The position numbers were made by a program, and so were the translations under genes. Below are positions 52,126-61,941 of a DNA stretch of 64,000 nucleotides, piece after piece (position 1 is the stretch's first letter; each line of letters begins with the position of its first letter). This stretch comes from GCA-2731375 sp002731375 (GTDB taxonomy: Bacteria > Pseudomonadota > Alphaproteobacteria > GCA-2731375). Location of the stretch: NCBI GenBank assembly GCA_030752605.1, contig JASMDX010000052.1:1-64000 (forward strand). Reading direction: 5' to 3'. The notes under the pieces are model-generated. The model worked only from the letters and a program-made list of their open reading frames with translations. It ran no database searches and was not told the DNA's origin.

Positions 52126-54933
52126 ATGACGACTGATTACAAAGCCACCTTGTTCCTACCGCGAACGGACTTTCCCATGCGCGGTGGCCTGCCTAAGCTG
52201 GAGCCGAAATTGCTTGAGCATTGGGACAAGATCGACCTGTTTGAAAGCCAGCGCGCGGATGCCAAGGGCCGGGAAAAATTCATCCTTCATGACGGCCCGC
52301 CCTATGCCAACGGTAACATCCATATCGGTCATGCCCTGAACAAAATCCTCAAGGATATCATCAACCGCAGCCAGCAGATGTTGGGCAAGGATGCCAACTA
52401 TGTGCCTGGCTGGGATTGTCATGGCCTGCCCATTGAATGGCAAATCGAAGAGAAATACCGCAAAGCTGGCAAGAACAAAGACGATATTCCCATCGACGAA
52501 TTCCGCAAGGAATGCCGCGCCTTTGCCGATAAATGGATCACCGTGCAGACGGAGGAATTCAAACGCCTGGGCGTGATCGGTAATTGGAAAGATCCTTATA
52601 CGACCATGGCCTATGGGGCGGAGGCTCAGATCGTCGCCGAATGCCTGAAATTCCTCATGAACGGTGCGTTGTATCGTGGTTCGAAACCAGTGATGTGGTC
52701 GGTGGTGGAGAAAACCGCCCTAGCCGAGGCGGAAGTTGAATATCACGACCATACCTCGACCACCATTCATGTGCGTTTTCCCGTGATCTCCACCGCCGAT
52801 GAACGTGTTAAAGACGCCAGTATCGTTATCTGGACCACCACACCGTGGACCATGCCGGGCAACCGGGCGATCTGTTACGGCCCCCGTCTAGCCTATAGCT
52901 TGATCGAGGTCGAGGCGGTGGTCGAAGAGTCCTTGGCCAAGCCAGGGGAAAAAATGGTCGTGGCCGACAGTTTGTTGAAAGAAATCTGCTCCGAGGCCGG
53001 GATCACCACGCACAAAGTCTTGGGCGATGTGGACCATGCTGTTCTGGCTGAAACCGTCTGTGCCCATCCCTGGCGCGGCAAGGGCTTTGACTTCGATGTG
53101 CCGCTTTTTGCCGGTGATCATGTCACCGATGAAACCGGCACGGGCTTTGTCCATACTGCGCCCGGCCATGGTGCGGAGGATTTCGAGGTCGGCATGGCGC
53201 ATGGCCTGGAAGTGCCGCAGACGGTGAATGGCGATGGTCTGTTTTTTGCGCATGTGCCGATCTTTGCCGGCCAGCATGTTTTTAAGGCGGATGCGTCGGT
53301 GGTCCAGGAATTGACCGACGTTGATGCGCTGTTGGCATCCGGCAAGCTGGTTCATAGCTATCCCCATTCGTGGCGCTCGAAAGCGCCGCTTATCTTTCGC
53401 AACACGCCGCAGTGGTTTATCTCCATGTCCACCACGGACCTGCGCGCAAGGGCCCTGACGGGCATCGACAATGTGCGTTGGGTGCCCAGATCCGGGCGCA
53501 ACCGCATTCATGCCATGATCGCCGACCGTCCGGATTGGGTACTGTCGCGGCAACGGGCCTGGGGCGTGCCTATCACCCTGTTTGTGGATAAACGCACCGG
53601 CGAGCCCTTGAAGGACAAAGCGGTGAACGAACGGATCATCGCTGCCGTGCGCCAAGAGGGCGCCGATGCCTGGTTCAATTCCAAGGCAGCGGAGCTTCTT
53701 GGGCCGGAACATGATCCGGCCAATTTCGAGAAGATTGAAGATATTCTCGACGTTTGGTTTGATAGCGGTTCGACCCACAGCTATGTGCTGGAACAGCGGC
53801 CTGAACTGCAATGGCCGGCGTCGCTGTATCTGGAAGGTTCGGATCAGCATCGCGGCTGGTTCCATTCCTCTTTGCTTGAAGCCTGTGGCACCCGTGGTCG
53901 CCCGCCCTATGACGCGGTTCTAACGCACGGTTTCACCCTGGATGACAAGGGTCGAAAGATGTCCAAATCTCTGGGCAATGTGACCGCGCCGCAAAAGTTG
54001 TGCGACCAATACGGCGCGGATATCCTACGTCTTTGGGTGGTCAGCTCCGACTATGCGGTGGATCAGCGGATCGGCAACGAGATCGTGAAGGCACAGGCAG
54101 ATGCCTATCGCCGCCTGCGCAATACGCTCCGGTTTCTGTTGGGCAATCTGGCTGAATTTGACGACAGCGAACGCCTGGATGTCAGCGATATGCCGGAACT
54201 GGACCAATGGGCCCTGCACCGGGTCTCGGAACTGGATCAACTGGTGCGCCAATGCTGTGACGATTTTGATTTCCATCGTCTCTATGTGGCCTTGGGTAAT
54301 TTCTGCACCAACGATCTGTCCGCCTTCTACCTCGATATTCGAAAGGACGCGCTGTATTGCGATGACTGCGCCTCGATCCGGCGGCGGGCTGCGCGCACGG
54401 TGCTGGATCATGTGTTCTCCCGCCTAACGGCGTGGCTGGCGCCGATCCTCTGCTTCACTGCGGAGGAGGCTTGGCGCGTCCGCTTTCCAGAAGATGACAG
54501 CGTGCATCTTCGGCAGTTTCCTGAGACTCCGGGCGATTGGCGTAATGATGCCTTGGCGGAACGCTGGTCCAAGGTACGTACCCTGCGCCGCGTGGTCACC
54601 GGTGCCCTGGAAGTGGAGCGCAGGGAAAAACGCATCGGCGCCTCGCTGCAGGGCCACCCGTTGGTCCATGCCCCCGCCGAATATCTGGCTGCCATGGATG
54701 GCTTGGATGCCGCCGAGATCTGTATCACTTCTAGCGTCACCTTGAACGAAGGCGCGGTGCCGGATGGCGCCTTTATGGTTGAAGATGTCGCCGATATCGG
54801 TGTCGTGGTCGAACTTGCGGAAGGGGGCAAATGCGCCCGTTGCTGGCAAATCCTGCCCGAGGTCGTAGCCGATGATGAAGACGCTGTTTGCCAGCGTTGC
54901 AACACCGCCGTCGCGGCTCACGTCGCTGCCTGA
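52126..54933 (+). CDS. ileS: Isoleucyl-tRNA synthetase
   Basis: The 935-residue class I synthetase has the HIGH motif (H66-I-G-H69 in YANGNIHIGHA), an editing CP1 domain, KMSKS near residue 610 (DDKGRKMSKSLGN), the anticodon-binding domain, and a C-terminal zinc motif CARCW and CQRC. It charges tRNA-Ile. It lies 2 bp before lspA, the standard order in many bacteria. No T-box leader is expected or seen. Confidence 0.98.
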   Translation: MTTDYKATLFLPRTDFPMRGGLPKLEPKLLEHWDKIDLFESQRADAKGREKFILHDGPPYANGNIHIGHALNKILKDIINRSQQMLGKDANYVPGWDCHGLPIEWQIEEKYRKAGKNKDDIPIDEFRKECRAFADKWITVQTEEFKRLGVIGNWKDPYTTMAYGAEAQIVAECLKFLMNGALYRGSKPVMWSVVEKTALAEAEVEYHDHTSTTIHVRFPVISTADERVKDASIVIWTTTPWTMPGNRAICYGPRLAYSLIEVEAVVEESLAKPGEKMVVADSLLKEICSEAGITTHKVLGDVDHAVLAETVCAHPWRGKGFDFDVPLFAGDHVTDETGTGFVHTAPGHGAEDFEVGMAHGLEVPQTVNGDGLFFAHVPIFAGQHVFKADASVVQELTDVDALLASGKLVHSYPHSWRSKAPLIFRNTPQWFISMSTTDLRARALTGIDNVRWVPRSGRNRIHAMIADRPDWVLSRQRAWGVPITLFVDKRTGEPLKDKAVNERIIAAVRQEGADAWFNSKAAELLGPEHDPANFEKIEDILDVWFDSGSTHSYVLEQRPELQWPASLYLEGSDQHRGWFHSSLLEACGTRGRPPYDAVLTHGFTLDDKGRKMSKSLGNVTAPQKLCDQYGADILRLWVVSSDYAVDQRIGNEIVKAQADAYRRLRNTLRFLLGNLAEFDDSERLDVSDMPELDQWALHRVSELDQLVRQCCDDFDFHRLYVALGNFCTNDLSAFYLDIRKDALYCDDCASIRRRAARTVLDHVFSRLTAWLAPILCFTAEEAWRVRFPEDDSVHLRQFPETPGDWRNDALAERWSKVRTLRRVVTGALEVERREKRIGASLQGHPLVHAPAEYLAAMDGLDAAEICITSSVTLNEGAVPDGAFMVEDVADIGVVVELAEGGKCARCWQILPEVVADDEDAVCQRCNTAVAAHVAA

Positions 54934-54935
54934 GG

Positions 54936-55433
54936 ATGCGCCCGGCCCTGATTTTATCCGCTGTTATCGTGATTCTAGATCAGCTGAGCAAAGCCTGGCT
55001 GATTGGCTGGGTGCAGGACCAAGGGGGCTGGCAGCAGATCACCGGATTTTTTAATCTGGTAATGGTCTGGAACCGTGGCATTAGCTTTGGCATGCTGCAA
55101 TCGGGCGATACCGGGCGCTGGTTGTTGGTGGTGTTTTCTCTAGCCGTCTGTCTTGGCTTGGGGTTTTGGTTGCGGCGGCAGATCAGGCGCTGGCCCAGCT
55201 ATGCCCTGGGCGCGGTGATCGGTGGGGCGTTGGGTAATATTATCGACCGTATCTGGCGTGGCGCAGTCGCTGACTTTTTTGATTTCCATTTGATGGGTTA
55301 TCATTGGCCGGCCTTTAATGTAGCCGATAGTGCCATTACCATTGGCGTCGCCATGCTATTGTACGATAGTTTTCGCACAGAGAGCGATGGGGACGAGGGG
55401 AGCGGTGACGACGTTGGAGCGAAGGACGCGTAG
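54936..55433 (+). CDS. lspA: Lipoprotein signal peptidase (signal peptidase II)
   Basis: The 165-residue inner-membrane aspartic peptidase has four helices and the two catalytic aspartates in NIIDRIWRGAVADF and FNVADSAITIG. It removes signal peptides from diacylglyceryl-modified prolipoproteins. I chose ATG 54936, 2 bp after the ileS stop; the open frame upstream is inside ileS. The next gene encodes a lipoprotein. Confidence 0.96.
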   Translation: MRPALILSAVIVILDQLSKAWLIGWVQDQGGWQQITGFFNLVMVWNRGISFGMLQSGDTGRWLLVVFSLAVCLGLGFWLRRQIRRWPSYALGAVIGGALGNIIDRIWRGAVADFFDFHLMGYHWPAFNVADSAITIGVAMLLYDSFRTESDGDEGSGDDVGAKDA

Positions 55434-55437
55434 GAAC

Positions 55438-56040
55438 ATGGCGAGGCGCAAGACTAAATTTTTGACAATCATCGGGACGGCGGCGCTGCTGTCGGGCCTA
55501 TCGGCTTGCGATACCTTCAAGGAGCAGGTTGGGCTTACAAAAAATGCGCCTGACGAATTCACCGTCCTGGCCAAGGCGCCTTTGGTGATGCCGCCTGACT
55601 TTTCCCTACGTCCACCGCGCCGGGGCGCCCAACGGCCGCAGGAAGTGCAGCCGCGCGAAACGGCCAAGACCGCTATCCTGGCGGCGAGCAGGAAGGCTGG
55701 TAAATCCGGTGCGGTTCTAGTTGGGGCCACGGGTACAGGCACGGCCGCCGAACCGACCGGAGGTGAACTCGCCCTGCTGCAAAAGGCCGGCACGAAGGAA
55801 TCTGATTCCTCGATTCGGCAAATCGTCAATCGGGAGACATCCGTGCTGGCGGAAAAGGATAAGTCTTTCGCTGACCGCCTGATATTCTGGCAGGATAAAC
55901 CTGCCTATGGCGTTTCTGTTGATGCTGGCAAGGAAGCCAAGCGCCTGCGCGAGGCAGCGGCGGCGGGTGATCCTCCGAACAAGGGCGAGACGCCAATCAT
56001 CAAGCGGCGCAAGCGCGGTTGGCTGGAAGGTGTTTTCTAG
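55438..56040 (+). CDS. DUF3035 lipoprotein (BamF-type)
   Basis: The 200-residue protein has a lipoprotein signal with lipobox GLSAC (Cys24) and the DUF3035 core APDEFTVLAKAPLVMPPDFSL. The family is alphaproteobacterial, and some databases name it BamF, a beta-barrel assembly subunit; this is not proven here. It lies 4 bp after lspA in the usual order. The C-terminal tail is basic (KRRKRGWLEG). Confidence 0.88.
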   Translation: MARRKTKFLTIIGTAALLSGLSACDTFKEQVGLTKNAPDEFTVLAKAPLVMPPDFSLRPPRRGAQRPQEVQPRETAKTAILAASRKAGKSGAVLVGATGTGTAAEPTGGELALLQKAGTKESDSSIRQIVNRETSVLAEKDKSFADRLIFWQDKPAYGVSVDAGKEAKRLREAAAAGDPPNKGETPIIKRRKRGWLEGVF

Positions 56041-56071
56041 CTCACCTCACGAGGCCTTGAGCGTTATTTTT
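56040..56071 (+). terminator. Putative terminator after DUF3035 gene
   Basis: GCTCA pairs with TGAGC around an inner CCTC/GAGG stem, followed by GTTATTTTT. The stem is interrupted by a bulge, so this is moderate evidence. It sits directly at the stop codon and before the 113-bp gap to the peptidase pair. Confidence 0.5.
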
Positions 56072-56153
56072 CAGTGAAAGCTTGCGCTACGCCTTGCCGA
56101 GGTCATATCAGGTTATTGCTGTGTTTGGATTTCGGGGAAGGCCGCGTTAAATC

Positions 56154-57500
56154 ATGTTTCGCATCATAGCTGCATTCACCATCCTGTTGACCGTTGCTGC
56201 CTGTTATGCACCAGTGGCCCAGGCGGCATTATTTCACCCCAAGACGCGCACCCTGGCCAATGGCATGCAAGTGGTGGTTATCGAGGATCACCGGGCTCCG
56301 GTGGTGGCGCACATGGTTTGGTATAAGGCTGGCGCCGCGGACGAGCCGGCGGGCAAATCAGGGATCGCGCATTTCCTGGAACATCTGATGTTCAAGGGTA
56401 CCCCAACCGTCCCTTCGGGGCAGTTCTCCAAGATCGTGGCGCGCAACGGCGGGCGCGACAATGCCTTCACGTCCTATGATTACACCGGCTATTTCCAGAA
56501 TGTCGCCAAGGACAAGCTGGACCTGGTCATGCGCATGGAAGCTGACCGAATGGTCAATTTGGTGCTGACCGTTGATGATGTGAAAACGGAGCGCGATGTG
56601 GTTCTGGAAGAACGCCGCTCGCGCACCGACAATAACCCCGCCGCCCAGTTGCGAGAGGCCATGAGCGCTGCGCAATATATGGCGCACCCCTATGGCATTC
56701 CGGTGATTGGCTGGAAGCATGAGGTAGAGGCGTTGAACCATGCCGATGCTCTGGCTTTCTATAAGCGCTATTACGCCCCCAATAATGCCATCCTAGTGGT
56801 TGCTGGCGATGTGGATCCGAATGCGGTCATTGCCATGGCCGAGAAGCATTTTGGACCCTTGGAACGCGCCGATACGCCGGCGCGCAGACGTCCTCAAGAA
56901 CCGCCACAACTGGCCGAACGACGCGTGATCTTCAAGGACGCCAGGGTCAGTCAGGCTGATTGGCGGCGCGGTTACCTGGCACCGACCCGCAGCGCGGGCG
57001 AGAGCAGGCATGCCGTTCCCTTGAGCCTGTTCGCGGACTTGCTTGGCGGCGGTACGACGTCACTGCTATATCGGGAATTGGTGATGAAGCAAAAACTGGC
57101 GGCTAATGCGGGCGCCTACTATAGCTCCACTAGTTTGGATCAGAGCCGTTTCATGCTGTATGCGACGCCGTCTCCGGGGGTAAGCTTGGCAAAGTTGGAG
57201 GTGGCCATAGATGCGACCCTGGTAGCCGCCTTGAAGGATGGTTTTACGGCCAAGGCATTGGAACGGTCGCGCACGGGCCTATTGGCGGCGGCGGTCTATG
57301 CCCGCGACAATCTGTTTACCTCGCCCAGGATCTTTGGCGATGCCTTGACCTCCGGCCTCAGCGTGGCGCGGGTGGAGGCCTGGCCGGATGAGGTTCGGGC
57401 GGTAAGCATGGAGCAGGTGATGGCGGCGGGACGCGCGGTTCTGGACATGCGTCGTTCGGTGACGGGTCTGCTGTTACCTGAAAACGGGGAGGCGAAATAA
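56154..57500 (+). CDS. M16 zinc peptidase (catalytic subunit)
   Basis: The 448-residue pitrilysin-family protein has the inverted zinc motif H73-F-L-E-H77 in IAHFLEHLMFKGT with the distal Glu in TERDVVLEER. An N-terminal signal peptide ends near AQA; the segment TVAAC could alternatively be a lipobox (Cys17). It is exported, and partners with the next gene, which lacks zinc ligands; such pairs form heterodimers. The stop overlaps that gene's ATG by one base (TAATG). Confidence 0.95.
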   Translation: MFRIIAAFTILLTVAACYAPVAQAALFHPKTRTLANGMQVVVIEDHRAPVVAHMVWYKAGAADEPAGKSGIAHFLEHLMFKGTPTVPSGQFSKIVARNGGRDNAFTSYDYTGYFQNVAKDKLDLVMRMEADRMVNLVLTVDDVKTERDVVLEERRSRTDNNPAAQLREAMSAAQYMAHPYGIPVIGWKHEVEALNHADALAFYKRYYAPNNAILVVAGDVDPNAVIAMAEKHFGPLERADTPARRRPQEPPQLAERRVIFKDARVSQADWRRGYLAPTRSAGESRHAVPLSLFADLLGGGTTSLLYRELVMKQKLAANAGAYYSSTSLDQSRFMLYATPSPGVSLAKLEVAIDATLVAALKDGFTAKALERSRTGLLAAAVYARDNLFTSPRIFGDALTSGLSVARVEAWPDEVRAVSMEQVMAAGRAVLDMRRSVTGLLLPENGEAK

Positions 57501-58834
57501 TGCGGGCCCTTGCGAAATTACGCAGGGCACCGCTGTTTCTGGTGGCCGCTATTCTGTGGCTGCCACATATCGCCTTAGCCACGGAGATACAGGTTGTCCG
57601 CAGTCCTGGCGGCATCACGGCCTGGCTGGTGCATGAGCCCTCTATCCCATTGTTGAGCGTTAGCTTTTCATTTGCCGGTGGCGCCTCCCTGGATCAGCCA
57701 TCGCGCAAGGGTACCGGCAATCTGGTGAGCGCGTTGTTGGACGAAGGGGCTGGACCATATGATTCCCTGGCATTCCAAACCCGCTTGGAAGAACTGGCTG
57801 TGCGGATGGGTTTTGATGCCGATCGCGATAGTTTTTCAGGTAGTCTGCGGACCCTGAGTGCCAACCGGGATCCCGCTTTCGAGCTGTTGCGACTGGCCCT
57901 GAATGAACCGCATTTCGAGGCCGAGGCGGTGGAGCGTATCCGGCGGCAGATCCTGACTGGATTGATCGAGTCCCAGGAGGATCCAGATGCCATCGTCAGT
58001 AAAACCTGGTTCGCCACGGCCTTTGCCGATCATCCTTATGGCCTGCCCAACAGCGGCAGCATTGAAACCGTCAAGGCGATCAACACGGCGGATCTGCGAA
58101 AGTTCATGGCCAAAGCCCTGGCCCGCGACCGTCTGACTATCGGAGTGGTTGGTGATATCTCGGCCGCGGATCTCGGACCGTTGTTGGACAGGACGTTTGG
58201 CGCCCTACCAGCCAGTGCCAAGATCGCTACGGTTCCAAAAGCCACGCTAAAGGGACCGGGCCTTTTAAAGGTGGTGGAAAAAACTATTCCGCAAAGTCGG
58301 GTGATGTTTGGTGCGCAGGGTCTGAAGCGAGATGATCCTGATTGGTATGCGGCTTATGTGCTGAACTATGTCTTGGGTGGCGGTGGTTTTTCCTCCCGCC
58401 TAAACGAAGAGGTGCGTGAGAAACGTGGTTTGGCCTATTCGGTCTACAGCTATCTTTACCCCCTTGATCATGCCGCCATTCATCTGGGCGGTGTCGGCAC
58501 CCAGAACCAACGGGTGAAGGAAACCCTGAAGGTTATCAAGGAACAAATCGCCCGCGCAGGCGAGGCGGGTATAACGGCGGAAGAGCTGGCCAATGCCAAG
58601 ACGTACCTTAATGGCTCGTTCCCCCTGCGCCTGACATCGTCTGGGCGAATCGCCAGGCTTTTGCGCGTCATACAGCGGGAAAACCTTGGTCTGGACTATC
58701 TTGAACGCCGTGCGGTTTTCATCAATTCCGTCACCCTGGGGGACATCCGCCGGGTTGCAAAACGGCTGTTGCGCCCGGAAAATCTGTTGATCGTTGTGGT
58801 CGGCCAGCCGACCGGCCTGAGCAGCAGCGAATAG
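57500..58834 (+). CDS. M16 family protein (non-catalytic partner)
   Basis: The 444-residue protein has an M16 fold with signal peptide (cleavage near ALA-TEI) but no HxxEH: the equivalent region reads GTGNLVSALLDEGAG. The R/Y-like C-terminal motif region (EEVREKRGLAYSVYSYL) is present. As in the alphaproteobacterial M16 pairs, it probably binds substrate together with the upstream catalytic subunit in the periplasm. Translation is coupled to it by a one-base overlap. Confidence 0.93.
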   Translation: MRALAKLRRAPLFLVAAILWLPHIALATEIQVVRSPGGITAWLVHEPSIPLLSVSFSFAGGASLDQPSRKGTGNLVSALLDEGAGPYDSLAFQTRLEELAVRMGFDADRDSFSGSLRTLSANRDPAFELLRLALNEPHFEAEAVERIRRQILTGLIESQEDPDAIVSKTWFATAFADHPYGLPNSGSIETVKAINTADLRKFMAKALARDRLTIGVVGDISAADLGPLLDRTFGALPASAKIATVPKATLKGPGLLKVVEKTIPQSRVMFGAQGLKRDDPDWYAAYVLNYVLGGGGFSSRLNEEVREKRGLAYSVYSYLYPLDHAAIHLGGVGTQNQRVKETLKVIKEQIARAGEAGITAEELANAKTYLNGSFPLRLTSSGRIARLLRVIQRENLGLDYLERRAVFINSVTLGDIRRVAKRLLRPENLLIVVVGQPTGLSSSE

Positions 58835-58882
58835 GGCTGTGGTGGTGCTTTCAGCCTGCACCGGCCTCTGTTAGCGTGCGGC

Positions 58883-60160
58883 ATGGATAGGATTCCAATA
58901 AGCCAGGATATCGCCGGCTGTTTGCAGCTGGCGGGGTTGAGCCAGGACGACTTGGTGCCATTGTTGCGGCAATGCGAAGCCACACGGTCACGTTTGCGCG
59001 ATGATCTAGCGGCTGAGCCAGGCAGCTTGGCACCGCTGGCGATAGCCCGACGGCGCGATGATTTGGCTGCCCTGGAGCAAATCGCCCGGGATTGGCGCCA
59101 GCGGTTCCGCCGGGTGGTGCTTTTCGGCACCGGTGGCTCCGCACTCAGTGCCCGTACCTTGGCCGCGCTTGCCTCCGACGATGGACCGGAACTGTGCGTG
59201 CCCGATAATCTTGATCCGGATCTGATGACGGCTGTCTTGGCACCCGATCAACTTTCCCACACGGGGTTCTTGTTGATTTCCAAATCGGGGAGTACGGGGG
59301 AAACCTTGGCGCAAGCCTTGACGGCAGTCTCTGCCGTGCGGGAACATTTGGGCCGGGACGGGATGGCGGGGCGTTTTTTGGCTATAACCGAGCCCGGCGA
59401 AGGCCCCTTGCGCCGGTTAGCTGCGGATATTGGCGCGCCGGTATTGGACTATGACCCAAATATTGGCGGACGATTTTCAGTGCTTTCGCTGGTTGGGATG
59501 CTGCCTGCGATGATCCTGGGTCTCGATGCCGCTGCGGTACGGGATGGCGCCCATGCGGTCTTGGACCATGCCTTGGAGACAATTGATAGTCCTCCGGCGG
59601 TTGGTGCTGCCATGCAGGTTGCTCTGTTGCGTAAGGGCTTGAGCCAGTCGGTGTTGCTGGCATATAGCGGACGCTTGAAGCCGTTCGCCAGGTGGTACCG
59701 CCAACTTTGGGCGGAAAGTCTGGGCAAGAATGGTCAGGGCACCACGCCCATTGATGCCTTGGGACCGGTTGATCAGCATAGCCAGTTGCAGCTTTATCTT
59801 GATGGCCCGCGGGACAAGCAGTTCACCGTGCTAACCCTTGATCAGGCTGGACGGGGCCCCATAATTGATGCGGCTCTGGCCAAGTCCCTGGAACAAGATT
59901 ATTTGGCCGGGCGGACGATCGGTGACTTGATCGCGGCCATGCAGACGGCTACGGCGGAAACCCTTGAAAAGCATGGCCGGCCCGTGCGCCGATTGACGGC
60001 GGCAACATTGGATGAGGTGACGTTGGGCGCTTTATTCATGCATTTCATGCTGGAAACCTTGTTCGCCGCTGATCTGGTGGGTGTCAGTGCCTTTGGCCAG
60101 CCGGCGGTGGAGGAGAGCAAGGTGCTGGCCCGGCAATATCTCAGGGACAGCGCGCCGTGA
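58883..60160 (+). CDS. pgi: Glucose-6-phosphate isomerase
   Basis: The 425-residue protein has the two SIS-type sugar isomerase domains: LFGTGGSALSARTLAAL, LLISKSGSTGETLAQAL, GGRFSVLSLVGMLPA (the family signature region) and FARWYRQLWAESLGKNGQG, with DQHSQLQLYLDGP. It interconverts glucose 6-phosphate and fructose 6-phosphate. It is shorter than the 550-residue enterobacterial form, as is common in this group. Its TGA overlaps the mutL GTG. Confidence 0.93.
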   Translation: MDRIPISQDIAGCLQLAGLSQDDLVPLLRQCEATRSRLRDDLAAEPGSLAPLAIARRRDDLAALEQIARDWRQRFRRVVLFGTGGSALSARTLAALASDDGPELCVPDNLDPDLMTAVLAPDQLSHTGFLLISKSGSTGETLAQALTAVSAVREHLGRDGMAGRFLAITEPGEGPLRRLAADIGAPVLDYDPNIGGRFSVLSLVGMLPAMILGLDAAAVRDGAHAVLDHALETIDSPPAVGAAMQVALLRKGLSQSVLLAYSGRLKPFARWYRQLWAESLGKNGQGTTPIDALGPVDQHSQLQLYLDGPRDKQFTVLTLDQAGRGPIIDAALAKSLEQDYLAGRTIGDLIAAMQTATAETLEKHGRPVRRLTAATLDEVTLGALFMHFMLETLFAADLVGVSAFGQPAVEESKVLARQYLRDSAP

Positions 60161-61941
60161 ACCATCTGCGCCGCCTGCCGGAGGTTATGGTCAACCGCAT
60201 CGCCGCCGGTGAGGTAGTGGAACGGCCTGCCTCCGCCTTGAAGGAATTGGTGGAAAACGCAATCGATGCGGGTGCGACGCAGATTGACATTGTTTTGCTG
60301 AACGGTGGCCGGCAACTGATATCGGTCACCGACAATGGGTCCGGCATGGGGCCGGACGATTTGGCCCTGGCGGTGGAGCGCCACGCCACATCGAAACTGC
60401 CTGACGAGGATCTTTTACATATCGAATGGCTGGGTTTTCGCGGCGAAGCGCTGCCTTCCATCGGTGCCGTCGCCCGGCTGAGCATTGCCTCGCGGACCCA
60501 TGATGCTGATGAGGCCTGGTGTATCAATGTTGATGGCGGCGAGGTCAGCGGCGTGACACCAGCGTCCCTGGCGCCGGGCAGTCGGGTCGAAGTGCGTGAT
60601 TTGTTCTTCGCGACCCCGGCGCGGTTGAAGTTTCTCAAAACGCCGCGCACTGAATTTCAGCACGCCGCCGATACGGTGAAACGGCTGGCCATGGTACGGC
60701 CCTATATTGCCTTTACCCTCTCGGATGGGGAGCGGCGCAGCCTGGATCTCAGCATCAGCGGTGGCGATCTGTTCGATGCCTGCCTGGCCCGCCTGGGGGC
60801 GGTCATGGGGCGGGAATTTGCCGACAATGCCCTTGCCATAGATGCGGAACGGGAAGGTCTTCGCCTGACCGGTTATGCCGGCCTGCCGACCCTGAACCGT
60901 GCCAATAACCGTATGCAGTATCTGTTCGTCAATGGCCGACCGGTGCGAGATCGCTTATTGGCCGGCGCCTTGCGAGTCGGCTATATGGGTGTTCTAGCTC
61001 ATGACCGCTACGCTATGGCGGCGCTGTTTCTCGATGTGCCGGCTGAACTGGTGGATGTCAATGTGCATCCTATGAAGACGGAGGTGCGTTTTCGCGATCC
61101 CGGTCTGGTGCGTGGTTTGCTGGTTTCGGCCTTGCACCATGCCCTGGCCGGCGCCGGACACCGGAGCTCTTCCACCATCAGTGCGATGGCTCTGGGCCGG
61201 GCACATGAAGGGAGCCTTAATCTGCCCTATCGCCAGCCTGTTGGCCACGGCAATGTGGGCCTGATGGAGGCCGCCACCGCATTCCAGGCGCCTTTAGCCC
61301 ACGCCACTGAACCCTCGGCCCGCGTGGAGGCAATGGAAGACGATGTGGTTGCTGCCAATGATTACCCCTTGGGCGTGGCGCGGGGACAATTGCACGAAAC
61401 CTACATTGTGGCGCAAACCGCAAATGGCATTGTCATCGTGGATCAGCATGCGGCCCATGAACGTCTGGTGATGGAACGCATGCGGGCGCAGCTGGACGCC
61501 AATGGCGTGGCCGGACAGATGTTGTTGCTGCCCGAGGTCGTAGAACTGAATGACGACGGCGCCCAGCGCCTGGCCGCGCGTGCTGTGGAACTGGCTGAAC
61601 TAGGCCTGGTTTTTGAAGCCTTTGGCAATGGTGCCATCGTGGTGCGCGAGGTTCCGGCCCTATTGGGGGAGAGCGACGTGCAGGGCCTGATCCGTGACCT
61701 GGCCGACGAATTGGCCGAAATGGACCAGGCCTTGGCCCTGCGTGAGCGTCTGGACCAGGTATGTGCGTCCATGGCCTGTCATGGGAGTGTCCGGGCCGGT
61801 CGCCGTTTGACTGTCGAGGAAATGAACGCGCTGTTGCGGGAGATGGAACGCACGCCGCGTTCGGGACAATGCAGCCATGGCCGGCCCACATATGTGGAAT
61901 TGCAGTTGGGCGATATAGAAAGCCTGTTTGGCCGCTGCTGA
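60157..61941 (+). CDS. mutL: DNA mismatch repair protein
   Basis: The 594-residue GHKL ATPase has LKELVENAIDAGATQI (ATP/Mg Asn), DNGSGMGPDDL, GFRGEALPSIGAVA and the C-terminal dimerisation domain with DQHAAHERLVMERM and SMACHGSVRAGRRL. CSHGRPT near the end is a MutL C-terminal motif seen in endonuclease-proficient forms. Start is GTG 60157 overlapping pgi. It couples MutS recognition to strand excision. Its stop directly faces rsmD. Confidence 0.97.
   Translation: MNHLRRLPEVMVNRIAAGEVVERPASALKELVENAIDAGATQIDIVLLNGGRQLISVTDNGSGMGPDDLALAVERHATSKLPDEDLLHIEWLGFRGEALPSIGAVARLSIASRTHDADEAWCINVDGGEVSGVTPASLAPGSRVEVRDLFFATPARLKFLKTPRTEFQHAADTVKRLAMVRPYIAFTLSDGERRSLDLSISGGDLFDACLARLGAVMGREFADNALAIDAEREGLRLTGYAGLPTLNRANNRMQYLFVNGRPVRDRLLAGALRVGYMGVLAHDRYAMAALFLDVPAELVDVNVHPMKTEVRFRDPGLVRGLLVSALHHALAGAGHRSSSTISAMALGRAHEGSLNLPYRQPVGHGNVGLMEAATAFQAPLAHATEPSARVEAMEDDVVAANDYPLGVARGQLHETYIVAQTANGIVIVDQHAAHERLVMERMRAQLDANGVAGQMLLLPEVVELNDDGAQRLAARAVELAELGLVFEAFGNGAIVVREVPALLGESDVQGLIRDLADELAEMDQALALRERLDQVCASMACHGSVRAGRRLTVEEMNALLREMERTPRSGQCSHGRPTYVELQLGDIESLFGRC

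Noticed and set aside
52888..53865. A 325-codon minus-strand frame
   Set aside because: It lies antisense inside ileS, which is certain.
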